From a virus: DNA of 32,023 nucleotides. The position numbers were made by a program, and so were the translations under genes. Positions 21,704-30,500 of this stretch are shown piece by piece. The notes below the pieces were generated by a model, which was not told the DNA's origin, did not search any database, and saw nothing but the letters and a program-made list of their open reading frames with translations. The first letter of the stretch is position 1. Each line of letters begins with the position of its first letter. The stretch spans positions 1-32,023 of IMG/VR virus record IMGVR_UViG_3300044678_000071, one strand, 5' to 3'.

Positions 21704-23431
21704 ATGGCTCTTGATTACACAGACCCAATTCTTCGCGGCGAATCTCCAACGTCAGATGGAAATTTGTACGATGTAATTAATTATTATCAAAATTTAGCCA
21801 GTTTACAGTCTGTAGATCCGACTATGCAGGCTATAGAGTCCATGCAAGCTTCAGTAAGCCCCGATGCTTACTCTACGCCTAATTTTGTACCTTCTGGTTT
21901 ATATGGCGTACTTCAGTCTCAAGCGCCGTCTTTTGCACCAAGAGGAAGAGTAGATCAAGGGTTTTTACCTATATTAGAGACTGGCAAAAGGTATACAGAA
22001 CCTGCTAGAGAAATATTCTTACCTCCCACTACGCCTTCTATTCCTTCTGAAGCCCCTTCTCGTGTGTTCCAAGCATTTGCTCCAGCAGATCCTAACCGTG
22101 CAACAACTGTAAGATTTCCCACGGGCGCTGATGCTACCACTGCTAATAAGCCGGTTACACCTACTACGCCTGTTACGCCTCCTTCTGGTGGTAATGTCAG
22201 TGGTGGGAATGATGGTGGCGGCGGTGGCGGTGACGCTGGTGGCGGTGGCGGCGGTCCGGGTCCATCAGCTGGTGAAGTGGGTAGTGGAATCGCTAATGCT
22301 GTTAGCGCTGCTAATGCAGCATACAGTGGTCCTTTAGGAGTTGTTGCTACGATTGCTGATCCATTGGGAGCTTTGGCTGCTAAGGCGGCACACGCTGCAT
22401 TAAGCACGACTCCAAGTACTACACCTGCACAAGTTACAAGCATCAGTGAACAAGGGGTACCTTCGGGTTCTGGTTCAGCCTTTGGTAACCCAGCTGGCCC
22501 AGGTAATGAAGGAGTGCTTGGTGCTGTAACCGGCATGCAAGATTCCCAAGGTGCAGCAGTAGCCGCCGCACAAGCAGCAGCCGAAGCCGCAGCAGCACAA
22601 GCAGCAGCACAAGCACAAGCCGACGCCGCAGCTGCCGCACAAGCCGACGCCGCAGCAGCACAAGCAGCAGCCGAAGCCGCAGCAGCCGCAAGTAACGCTG
22701 GTTTTGGATTTGGATTTGGCGGTGGTAACGCTGGCTCAGGTTTTGGTAACGCTGCTGGCTTAGGTGGTGAAGGCGCTATGGGCGCAGTTTCTGGCCTAGG
22801 TGATTCTGGATTTGGCGGTGGTGGCGGTGGTGCTTCTGGTGTGGGTGTCGGTGCCGGTTCTGTAGGAGAAGGCGGAGAAAGCGCTGGTGTTGGTGGTATG
22901 GGCGACGGTGGCGGTGGTGGCGGCGGAAAAATTATATGTACAAAGCTATATAAGCTTGGGTTACTTAACGAAGATATATATTTAGCTGATCAAGCTTTTG
23001 GAGCTAAGTTAGTTAAAACCAACCCAGATATTTATAACGGATACCGTGCTTGGGCTGAGATTGTAGTAGATTGGATGGAAGGCAACGGGCCTAATATGAT
23101 GCCTTGGTTACCAGAAAAGCGTAGGCGTGAAATTTTACAGAGCTGGTCTACATCATGGGCTAAAGAAATTGCTACGCCTTGGGCCGAAGAAATGGCTTAT
23201 AAAATGGGCGTTAAAGAGTCCGGTAACACTACCGGCAAATTAATTACAGCCGCAGGTATACCAATTTGTAAAGCAGTTGGTGTTTGGCAAAGAGTATTTG
23301 GCCCTAGTAAAAAACCTGCCGGGTTTGGTAAAGGGGCGATGCTAATACCTGTGTTTATATTATTTAAGCTAACCGTTAAATTAGGTCGATTAATTGAAGG
23401 TAAGAAAACACCTTCTTTGCAAGGAACTTAA
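21704..23431 (+). CDS. Gly/Ala-rich virion protein with conserved C-terminal membrane domain
   Basis: The 575-residue protein has a disordered N-terminus (1-165), a Gly-rich part (about 166-195) and a helical Ala-rich part (about 197-235). A second linker is followed by an almost pure Ala/Gln helix (about 282-332) and another Gly-rich tract. Residues 409-575 form a compact domain beginning KIICTKLYKLGLL, with ADQAFGAKLVKTNPDIYNGY, EIVVDWMEGNG, ATPWAEEMAYKMG and a hydrophobic segment KGAMLIPVFILFKLTVKLG. I have seen related C-terminal domains in marine phages, of unknown function. Context with ejection-type genes suggests an internal or injected membrane-active protein; this is inference. Confidence 0.6.
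   Translation: MALDYTDPILRGESPTSDGNLYDVINYYQNLASLQSVDPTMQAIESMQASVSPDAYSTPNFVPSGLYGVLQSQAPSFAPRGRVDQGFLPILETGKRYTEPAREIFLPPTTPSIPSEAPSRVFQAFAPADPNRATTVRFPTGADATTANKPVTPTTPVTPPSGGNVSGGNDGGGGGGDAGGGGGGPGPSAGEVGSGIANAVSAANAAYSGPLGVVATIADPLGALAAKAAHAALSTTPSTTPAQVTSISEQGVPSGSGSAFGNPAGPGNEGVLGAVTGMQDSQGAAVAAAQAAAEAAAAQAAAQAQADAAAAAQADAAAAQAAAEAAAAASNAGFGFGFGGGNAGSGFGNAAGLGGEGAMGAVSGLGDSGFGGGGGGASGVGVGAGSVGEGGESAGVGGMGDGGGGGGGKIICTKLYKLGLLNEDIYLADQAFGAKLVKTNPDIYNGYRAWAEIVVDWMEGNGPNMMPWLPEKRRREILQSWSTSWAKEIATPWAEEMAYKMGVKESGNTTGKLITAAGIPICKAVGVWQRVFGPSKKPAGFGKGAMLIPVFILFKLTVKLGRLIEGKKTPSLQGT
22568..22688 (+). repeat. GCA/CAA-rich repeat coding for Ala/Gln helix
   Basis: A tract of GCA, GCC and CAA codons encodes about 50 residues of AAAQAAAEA type. 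A 29-base segment (starting GCACAAGCAGCAGCCGAAGC) occurs at 22568 and again at 22658, an offset of 90 bases. Such repeats are prone to copy-number change. Confidence 0.8.
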
Positions 23432-23434
23432 GCT

Positions 23435-24775
23435 ATGAAGCTGACTACTGAACAAAAGCAAGAGCTTGTAAGTAACTACAGACGGCTAAATACCGAAGAA
23501 AAACAATTTATCCGTCAACTCATGGCAAGTCCTGCTCGTGCAATAGTGCCTAAATTATTTGGTTCTGACATAGCTGAACTTCTAAAAATGATACCTGCTC
23601 AGACTCAAAATATGCGGTCTGGAGGTATGGTGCAAGAAGCTCAAAGATTAGCCGAGCAAGGTCGTGGTAATGACTCTATGCTTGTGCATATGACTCCTAG
23701 TGAAGTTCAGGGGCTACAAGCATTGGCTAGACGACAAGGTGATAGCTTGACAATTAATCCTAGCACTGGGCTACCAGAGGCGGGAAAACTTGAGGACGAA
23801 TTTAAAAAAGTTATGAGAGTAGCCGGCCCTGTTTTACCGTTTATTTTTGGGCCGCAAGTAGGTATTACTAGCCTAGCAGGGCAAGCTGCTGCATCTGGAC
23901 TAATTGCTGGTTTAGCCGCGCCTGGTAAAGGAATTAATTTTGACCGTGGTATCAAAACAGGCTTACTTGCCTACGGTCTGGGTAGTGCTTATAACGCTAT
24001 GAATCCTAACGCACCTATTGGTGCTCCTGCTGGTGGCGGTACAAATAGTGTTTCTGTTGGTGGGCCAAGTACCGCTACCACTGGTGGCGGCGCAGGTAAT
24101 GTTTCTGCCGGTAAAGTTGATATGCTTGCTTATGGAGACCCAACATTTTATAGTCCTCAGACTAATGCGGCTTTATTAGCACCTCCTCCACCCACGGTCT
24201 CTCCTACAACCGCAGCAACTGCTGGCACTGCGGGTACAGCCGCAGCTAAACCTGATATCTCTAAGTTTCAACAAGTAACAGGGATTGACCCAACTCTGGC
24301 ATTAATTGGTGGGAATATGGCTTACGGCGCGTATCAAGCCGGTAAAGAAATGGATCTAGCTAAACAACAATTAGCCGCAGTACAAGCCGAAGAAGAAAGA
24401 AAGAAACGTGAAGGACGCTTAGCGTTTGAAAATTCTTTAGCTAGGATAGATCAACCTGTCTATGCCGCAGGGGGTGGGTTGATGGCACTTGGCAAGGGGG
24501 GCACTACTGGTCCTACAAATGAACCACGAGTAGTAAAGGGCGCTGGGGATGGTATGAGTGATGATGTCCCAGCTACAATAGAAGGTGTGCAAGAAGCTCG
24601 ATTAGCAAACGATGAATTTGTAGTACCTGCTGATGTTGTGGCAGATATTGGCAACGGATCTAGTAGTGCGGGGGCTAATAAGCTTTATATGATGATGGAC
24701 CGTGTTCGTAAGGCTAGACATGGTACTACTGAACAGCCCCCTGAGATTAACGCTAGAAAATACATGCCTGCTTAA
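23435..24775 (+). CDS. Predicted internal virion protein
   Basis: The 446-residue protein has a helical N-terminus, then LVHMTPSEVQGLQALARRQG and SLTINPSTGLPEAGKL, followed by a hydrophobic region (about 128-165). A Gly/Ser/Thr/Pro linker and a charged helix follow, and the C-terminal block 364-446 starts PRVVKGAGDGMSDDVPATI. I recall this C-terminal block (GxGDGMSDxVPATIxGxQ, FVVPADVVADIGNGSS, LYxMMDRVRKAR, MPA end) as one of the commonest in marine and freshwater phages. Its role is unknown. The gene begins the block of large internal-type proteins. AAGGAA precedes the ATG. Confidence 0.65.
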   Translation: MKLTTEQKQELVSNYRRLNTEEKQFIRQLMASPARAIVPKLFGSDIAELLKMIPAQTQNMRSGGMVQEAQRLAEQGRGNDSMLVHMTPSEVQGLQALARRQGDSLTINPSTGLPEAGKLEDEFKKVMRVAGPVLPFIFGPQVGITSLAGQAAASGLIAGLAAPGKGINFDRGIKTGLLAYGLGSAYNAMNPNAPIGAPAGGGTNSVSVGGPSTATTGGGAGNVSAGKVDMLAYGDPTFYSPQTNAALLAPPPPTVSPTTAATAGTAGTAAAKPDISKFQQVTGIDPTLALIGGNMAYGAYQAGKEMDLAKQQLAAVQAEEERKKREGRLAFENSLARIDQPVYAAGGGLMALGKGGTTGPTNEPRVVKGAGDGMSDDVPATIEGVQEARLANDEFVVPADVVADIGNGSSSAGANKLYMMMDRVRKARHGTTEQPPEINARKYMPA

Positions 24776-24785
24776 AGGATAAATT

Positions 24786-26117
24786 ATGGCAACGTCAACA
24801 GTCACTACATCTGCCGAAATACCTTCAGTACTACAGCCGTTTTATACAGGTACGGGCGAGGGCGCAGACAGAAAAGCCGGTCTCATTGAGCAGGCTACTT
24901 CACAGATATTTCCGTCTGGAAGAATAGGTCCAGAAGCATACTCAACCCAGTACGCTGACCTAATTAACCAAGGCTTACTTGGTTCTGGTTCTGTAGCTGG
25001 TCTTACTCAAGGCCAACAAAATCTAAAAAGCGCTGTAGGTGGATTAGGTTTACCGTCTGCTTTTACTAGCGCTGGAGAGTTTGGCAGGGATGCAGCTTCT
25101 GGTCTGTCTGCCTTGCAAAATCTGCAGGCTATGGGAGTAAGCGCTCCTGATTTGCTGCAGTATCAAATGACACCGGCTCAACAAGTTTCAGCGGGTTATT
25201 ACGGTGCGCCCACTATGCAAGCTGCTCAAATGCAGGGGCCGCAGATGTTCGGCGCAGAACAAATGCAGCAGTATATGTCTCCGTATATGCAGGGCGTAGT
25301 TGATGTACAGCAACGTAAAGCTGTTGACGCGGCGCAACGAGCACAGTTAGGAGCTAATCTTGCTGCTGCACGGCAGGGGACATACAGCGGTGCAAGACAA
25401 GCAGTGCTTCAAGGTTTGAGAGAATCTGGTCTGCGACAAGAGATGGGTGATATTCAGGCTAAAGGATTACAGTCTGCTTATGATGCCGCGTCTCAACAAT
25501 TTGAGCGTGATCGCGCTTCTACGATGCAGGCGCAGCTTGCTAACCTAAATGCGGCACAACAGGCGGCTGTACAAAATCAAGCGGCACAACTACAGACCCA
25601 AGGGCTAAATGCTGAACAGGCGATGAGAGCAGCTCTTGCTAACCAACAAGCTGGGTTAACTGTTGGGCAGCAAAATCTTGCCGCCGCTCTCGGTGTACAA
25701 CAACTGGGTGCTGGTCAGAGTCTTGAGGCTCAAAGGGCAAATCAGTCTGCGGCTCTTCAAGCAGCACAACAGAGACTTGGTGCTGGACAGGCCCTTGCTG
25801 GTCTTTCTCAGACTATGGGTGGTCTGGGTACTCAGCAACTCGCTGGGCAACTGGATATTCTTAAAACTCAAGGCGCATTTGGCGACCTTGAGCGTGCTAT
25901 TGAACAACAAAAAATTGACGCTCAGCGCAGGGATCTTATGGAAAAAGCTGAGTACGGCCTCACACAAGTTGGTAACCTATCTAACATTTTGCGTGGTATA
26001 CCTCTTAATAGTAGTACTCAGCAGACTACTACGCCGCCTCCGTCGTTTGCCAGCCAACTTACAGGCATGGGGCTTACCGGTATTGGCTTGTATAACCTTC
26101 TTGGTGGGGGTAGATAA
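24786..26117 (+). CDS. Ala/Gln-rich internal (ejection) protein
   Basis: The 443-residue protein is Ala/Gln-rich. A short start is followed by a region with SAFTSAGEFGRDAASGLSAL, and from residue 163 the phrase YMSPYMQGVVDVQQRKAVDA leads into a long helical AxxQ-rich part (to about 400). A hydrophobic Gly-rich end follows (TGMGLTGIGLYNLLGG). GTYSGARQAVLQGLRE and DIQAKGLQSAYDAA are phrases I recall from internal proteins of T7-like marine phages. The composition fits a T7 gp14/gp15-like ejection protein. AAAGGA precedes the ATG; the next gene overlaps by TAATG. Confidence 0.65.
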   Translation: MATSTVTTSAEIPSVLQPFYTGTGEGADRKAGLIEQATSQIFPSGRIGPEAYSTQYADLINQGLLGSGSVAGLTQGQQNLKSAVGGLGLPSAFTSAGEFGRDAASGLSALQNLQAMGVSAPDLLQYQMTPAQQVSAGYYGAPTMQAAQMQGPQMFGAEQMQQYMSPYMQGVVDVQQRKAVDAAQRAQLGANLAAARQGTYSGARQAVLQGLRESGLRQEMGDIQAKGLQSAYDAASQQFERDRASTMQAQLANLNAAQQAAVQNQAAQLQTQGLNAEQAMRAALANQQAGLTVGQQNLAAALGVQQLGAGQSLEAQRANQSAALQAAQQRLGAGQALAGLSQTMGGLGTQQLAGQLDILKTQGAFGDLERAIEQQKIDAQRRDLMEKAEYGLTQVGNLSNILRGIPLNSSTQQTTTPPPSFASQLTGMGLTGIGLYNLLGGGR

Positions 26118-27535
26118 TGAGCATTGCGCGCTTAGGCGAAGCTATTGAAAAGCCGTCTGTTACGCAGATTATGGCTGCGTACCCGACTAAAAGAGCATTT
26201 GATGACGCTGTAAAACAAGGCAAGATTAAGCCGACTACAGAAGCCGGTGTGGTGGCTAACATATACAACCGTATTGTTAACGAAGCGTTAGCTCAAGAAG
26301 TTCAGACGGAGACTACGGTTTTCCAAGACAATACGCAGTCTGCCCCCCAGATGGGCCTAGCCGCAGCGCAACAAATGCAGGGTCAACCCGCAGGGCCAGG
26401 ACTAGATCAGATCCCCGTGCCGGAACAGATGTTTAATCAGCCACAGGGTATGGCTGGCGGCGGGATTGTTGCATTCCAGGCTGGTGGTCTTAGCATGGAT
26501 CGCGCTCTTGCGATGATGAATCTAGAAGAACGGGCTAATTACAGACTTACCGGACAACTACCTGCAAGACTTCAAGCTTTAATGCAACCCACAGCCACTG
26601 ATGCGGAGACTGCTAAGTTTTCCCGTCAAGGCACAGGAGTGCCATCGTCTTCTGCTGGACTCGCGGCTCAAGGATTTACCCCGCCTGCTGCTCCTCCACG
26701 CGCAGCATCTAACCTACCCTCTACTGCTCAAGCCGCAGTGCAACAAGCGGCTGTACAACAAGGAACTACTCCGCTTGGGGTAGAAGAAGAGTTTAATCAA
26801 GATTTTGCAATGATCCAGCGTGTTCTTGGTGAAGACCCGACTAGAGCCAGGCTAAAAGCGTTGTATGAGAAGCAAGAGAAAGAAGCAGAAGCAAATGCCC
26901 GTACAGATAATGCAATGCGTCTTATTGAAGCGGGTCTTGCTGTTGCTGGTGGAACCTCTCCCTATGCGGGGGCAAATTTTGCTTTAGCTGCACCAGCCGT
27001 TAGAGGTGCTGGTGAAGATACTCGCGCTCGACGTAAAGAAGCCACTGAGCGTGCCAAGGGTATGGCTGAACTTGAAGGCATGACTCGTAAAGAGAAAGCT
27101 GACATCCTTACTCAGACGATGACTCGGCGTAGGGAAGAAAAGAAGATTAAAGAGGACCGCGAGTTTAGAGAAAAGCTTGTACGTCTTGAAGCCTCTCTTA
27201 AGCCTGAAGACTTTAACCGCTATGCCGCACGTATACTTGAAAAAGGTACGCCAGAGCAGAAGGCTGCGGTAGAAAAATTAATAGCGAGGAACAGAGGTTC
27301 GGAAACCTTTACCTACGAAGACGCGGCTAAACTTGTAGACGATAGAATTGCTAAAGATTCGTTGCTAATAAAACGAATACAGGATAGAGAAAAAGCCGCC
27401 GGTAGACCTGTGCCTGATGAAGATACGGTAAGACGTAGACTTATTGAGCAAGAAAGACGCGCGGCTGGGGCGGGAACAAGCGTTGCTAACTCAGATTTAC
27501 TTAGAAGGGCTGACGCAATCATAGGGTCACAGTAA
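26117..27535 (+). CDS. Predicted internal virion protein (gp15-like position)
   Basis: The 472-residue protein has a helical start (MSIARLGEAIEKPSVTQIMA), a Gln/Pro-rich linker and a segment GGGIVAFQAGG (about 115-125) repeated in many environmental phage proteins. A helical region with EEFNQDFAMIQRVLGEDP follows, then AMRLIEAGLAVAGGTSPYAG (from 266). The charged helical end (about 300-460) is rich in R, E and K. It lies between the Ala/Gln-rich ejection protein and the giant protein, where T7 has gp15. TAATG overlap before, direct ATG after. Role inferred from order and composition. Confidence 0.6.
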   Translation: MSIARLGEAIEKPSVTQIMAAYPTKRAFDDAVKQGKIKPTTEAGVVANIYNRIVNEALAQEVQTETTVFQDNTQSAPQMGLAAAQQMQGQPAGPGLDQIPVPEQMFNQPQGMAGGGIVAFQAGGLSMDRALAMMNLEERANYRLTGQLPARLQALMQPTATDAETAKFSRQGTGVPSSSAGLAAQGFTPPAAPPRAASNLPSTAQAAVQQAAVQQGTTPLGVEEEFNQDFAMIQRVLGEDPTRARLKALYEKQEKEAEANARTDNAMRLIEAGLAVAGGTSPYAGANFALAAPAVRGAGEDTRARRKEATERAKGMAELEGMTRKEKADILTQTMTRRREEKKIKEDREFREKLVRLEASLKPEDFNRYAARILEKGTPEQKAAVEKLIARNRGSETFTYEDAAKLVDDRIAKDSLLIKRIQDREKAAGRPVPDEDTVRRRLIEQERRAAGAGTSVANSDLLRRADAIIGSQ

Positions 27536-30500
27536 ATGGCTACCTTAGAACAGTATGCTCAATGGTTAGTAAATAACAAAGACAAAAAAGGTACGCCTGA
27601 TTTTGAGACTGTAGCGTCAGCGTATAAAGCTTTAAGAAGCCAAGGGCAGATTGAAGAAACCTTCATACAGCCTAAACCCGAAGAACAGTCAGTCTTCCGT
27701 TCAATAGCCGACGTTCCGTTAGCCGTAGGGCGCGGCGCAGTCCAGGGCGTTCGCATGATCGCCGAAGCATTTGGTGCGGGTAATCCCGTAGCTGAGTCGC
27801 TTGTTGGTGTAGAAGGTTACATCGGTGATCTGATGTCAGCGCAGTCTAAGGCTGACGCCCAAGAAGTCTCCAGAATCATGAAGGAGGCTGAAGACAAAGG
27901 TCTTGGCGCACAACTCGGGGCTGCTCTCAAAGCTCTTACCGTTGCCCCTGTAGATTTAGTTTCTCAGGCATTGGGCACTGCCGCACCTATGATCCTTGGT
28001 GGTCTTGCCGGTGTCGGCGCTAGAGGTGTTGCTGCTGGTAGGGCATTGACTGCGGCTGAGAAAGCCTCCACTGCTAGTGGTGTGTCCACTGGCCTTGGTG
28101 CCACTATGGGTGCCGGTGTTGTTAAGGGCACTATCTATAGTTCTGTCAAAGATGCTCTTATGGAGGCTGGACAGGACGAAGCCACAGCCGAAGCCAAGGC
28201 TCAAGAAGCACAAGCCTACGGTGGTGAAAACTGGGGATCAATTCTTGCTGGTACGGTACTTGGCGGTGTAGCAGGCCGCACCGGTGTGGAGAAGATGATT
28301 CTTGGTAGGTTTGCGGCTAAAGAAGGTGCTGAGCAAGCACTATTACCCGCAGCCGGTAGAGGCGCCGTAACAGAAGCCGTACCCGAAGCAGTGCAGGCAG
28401 GCCAGGAGAAGATGGCTGAGAATATTGCGCTGCAGAAGTTCGCTGATGAGACTGGGGAAGAAGTCCCACTATTCCGTGGCGTAGCAGGTCAAGCAGCCCT
28501 AGAAGGTCTGGTTGGTGGTGCGCTTGGTGCTGGTGTCGGTGCCACTACTCGCACTAGACCTGCCCTTGTTACTCCCACTGGTGAACCCACTGAACCACAG
28601 ATTACTGAAGAACAACGCATAGCCGCAGGGCAAGTAAATTTAGGCGATGCTCTAGCACAAGCTCGTGCGGGTGTAACTGATGTTGGCACTGATGGAGATA
28701 CAGATTATCAGGCGTATATGGCTGGACAAACAGCCACCCCTGCTACTCCCACGGCGCCTGTAACAGAAAAACCCAAGCGCGGTAAAAAAGCTAAGGTAGA
28801 ACTGTCTGCAGAAGAACAGAAAGCCGTAGACGCATATAACACTGCTGAAGTTGCGGCACAGGCAGAGGCACAGAAGGCCGCTATAGATGAACAATTAAGT
28901 CTTGATCAAGAGGCGGAAGCAGAGGCTAGACAAGACGCTCGGGAGGGACGCGCCCGTTATGGGGCTGGTGAAACTCTGTCTACTCCTCAGATAACTGAGG
29001 CACCAGTAACAGTTGAGCCAAGTACATTAGAGATAGAACGTAAAGCTAGGATAGCTACGGCTGGTGAGTTTAATCAAATTCAACCGCCACAACCGCTAAT
29101 TGATCTCGCAAAAAAAGTTAGAGAAGCGGATGAGAAGGCAAATTATCCGGCAGCAAAAGCGACTGCAACTAAGCTTGGTCGTCGTTTAAATGGTGAACTA
29201 GAAACGTTTGCTCGTCAGGTGTTGGGCAGAGATCCGAGCAACGAAGATATTGGCAAATTATATTCTAGAGTTGATCAATTCATTGATCCTAGCTTTTCTG
29301 CGCCTACTGAAACAGCCCCGGAGACTACCGCCGCAGTCACCGCTAAAGAAGAGTCTTTAGCTGATAAAAAAGAACGGCTTAAACAAGCTAAGGCTGCTAG
29401 AAACAAAGTTGCTAAGGGTCAGTTGGATATTGGTGAGACCTATGCCCAGACCGACGAAGGGGTAGCCTTAGATAACGAGATTGCCCAGCTTGAAGATGAA
29501 ACAAGGATGATCGAGACGTACGAGCGTACTCGTCAGACACTTGGAAAGAGCGAAAAGAATAAGCCTTGGGAAGACTTAAGTGCCGACGAAAAGATGGTCT
29601 ATGAAGATGCTCTTGGCACTAATATCGTCTATGACGAGACCACAAAAGAGGGTATAGTCGAAGGCTTAGAAGACATAGTACTAGGTGCAATCGGAGAACT
29701 TACTGCCTATCGTAAGTCTAAAGGCGAAGGTAAAGGCAAGAAAAACACTGCCATAGCCGCGTATGAAATCAACCGTAAGGCAGAGTCTAATTACAGAGGC
29801 ATAAACCTACCCCGCTGGAATTTACTGCCTGAGCCAGCTAAAAAAGCATTCTTAGACAAAGTATTTTCACCAGAAGAATCTAGCCCAAGCTACGCTGGCC
29901 CTACCTATGAAGTTCAGCAGGCTGGGTTTGATGCTGTCCAGGAACTTGTAAAAGAAGAGTTTGCGACTGAGCGGCCTGAGTTAGAGGCAGCGGCGACGTT
30001 AAAAGAATCTGAAGCTGCGGCACAGCGTCGTGTTAGAGCCGAAGAAGAGACTGAGGAACTAAGTCTTAAACAGAAACTACCTGAAGATATTGTTCAGATC
30101 ATTAAAGAGCCTGTTAAAGGTGGTGATACTGGGCAAAAGACTGAAAAAGTTCTTGAGTACTTAAGAAAGAATGCCAAGGGTGTTTATAAAGGTAAGGTCA
30201 AAGGTCTTTTATTTGATTATTCAGGGCTAGTCGACAAAGTAACTTCTAAGATGAACCGCCTAGTTGCTGGTTCATTGAGTGGTCTTGGTCTTAAAACCAA
30301 GATGCAATATGTCGATACGAACGACTTCATTGCCTACTACGACGCTAAAACAGATACGGTCTATGTTGGTAACCGTGGATTGAACGAGACGGCTGTACTG
30401 CACGAACTTGTCCATGCGGCTACCGTAAAAGTCATATCCGATGTTAAGAACGGCACCGAGAAGAATCCCCAAAGAATTGAAGCGGTAAAAAGGCTAGAAG

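Noticed and set aside
21955-22536. 193-codon open frame on the minus strand, Pro/Ala-rich
   Set aside because: It mirrors the Gly/Ala-rich segment of the 21704-23431 gene; GGT/GGC/GCT codons read antisense give Pro, Ala and Ser. No independent support.
22443-22691. Leu/Arg-rich and Cys/Gly-rich frames on the minus strand
   Set aside because: These are antisense readings of the GCA/CAA repeat; pure low-complexity artefacts.
25663-26148. 161-codon frame overlapping the Ala/Gln-rich protein gene
   Set aside because: Out-of-frame shadow of the 24786-26117 gene; no start signal and no coherent composition.
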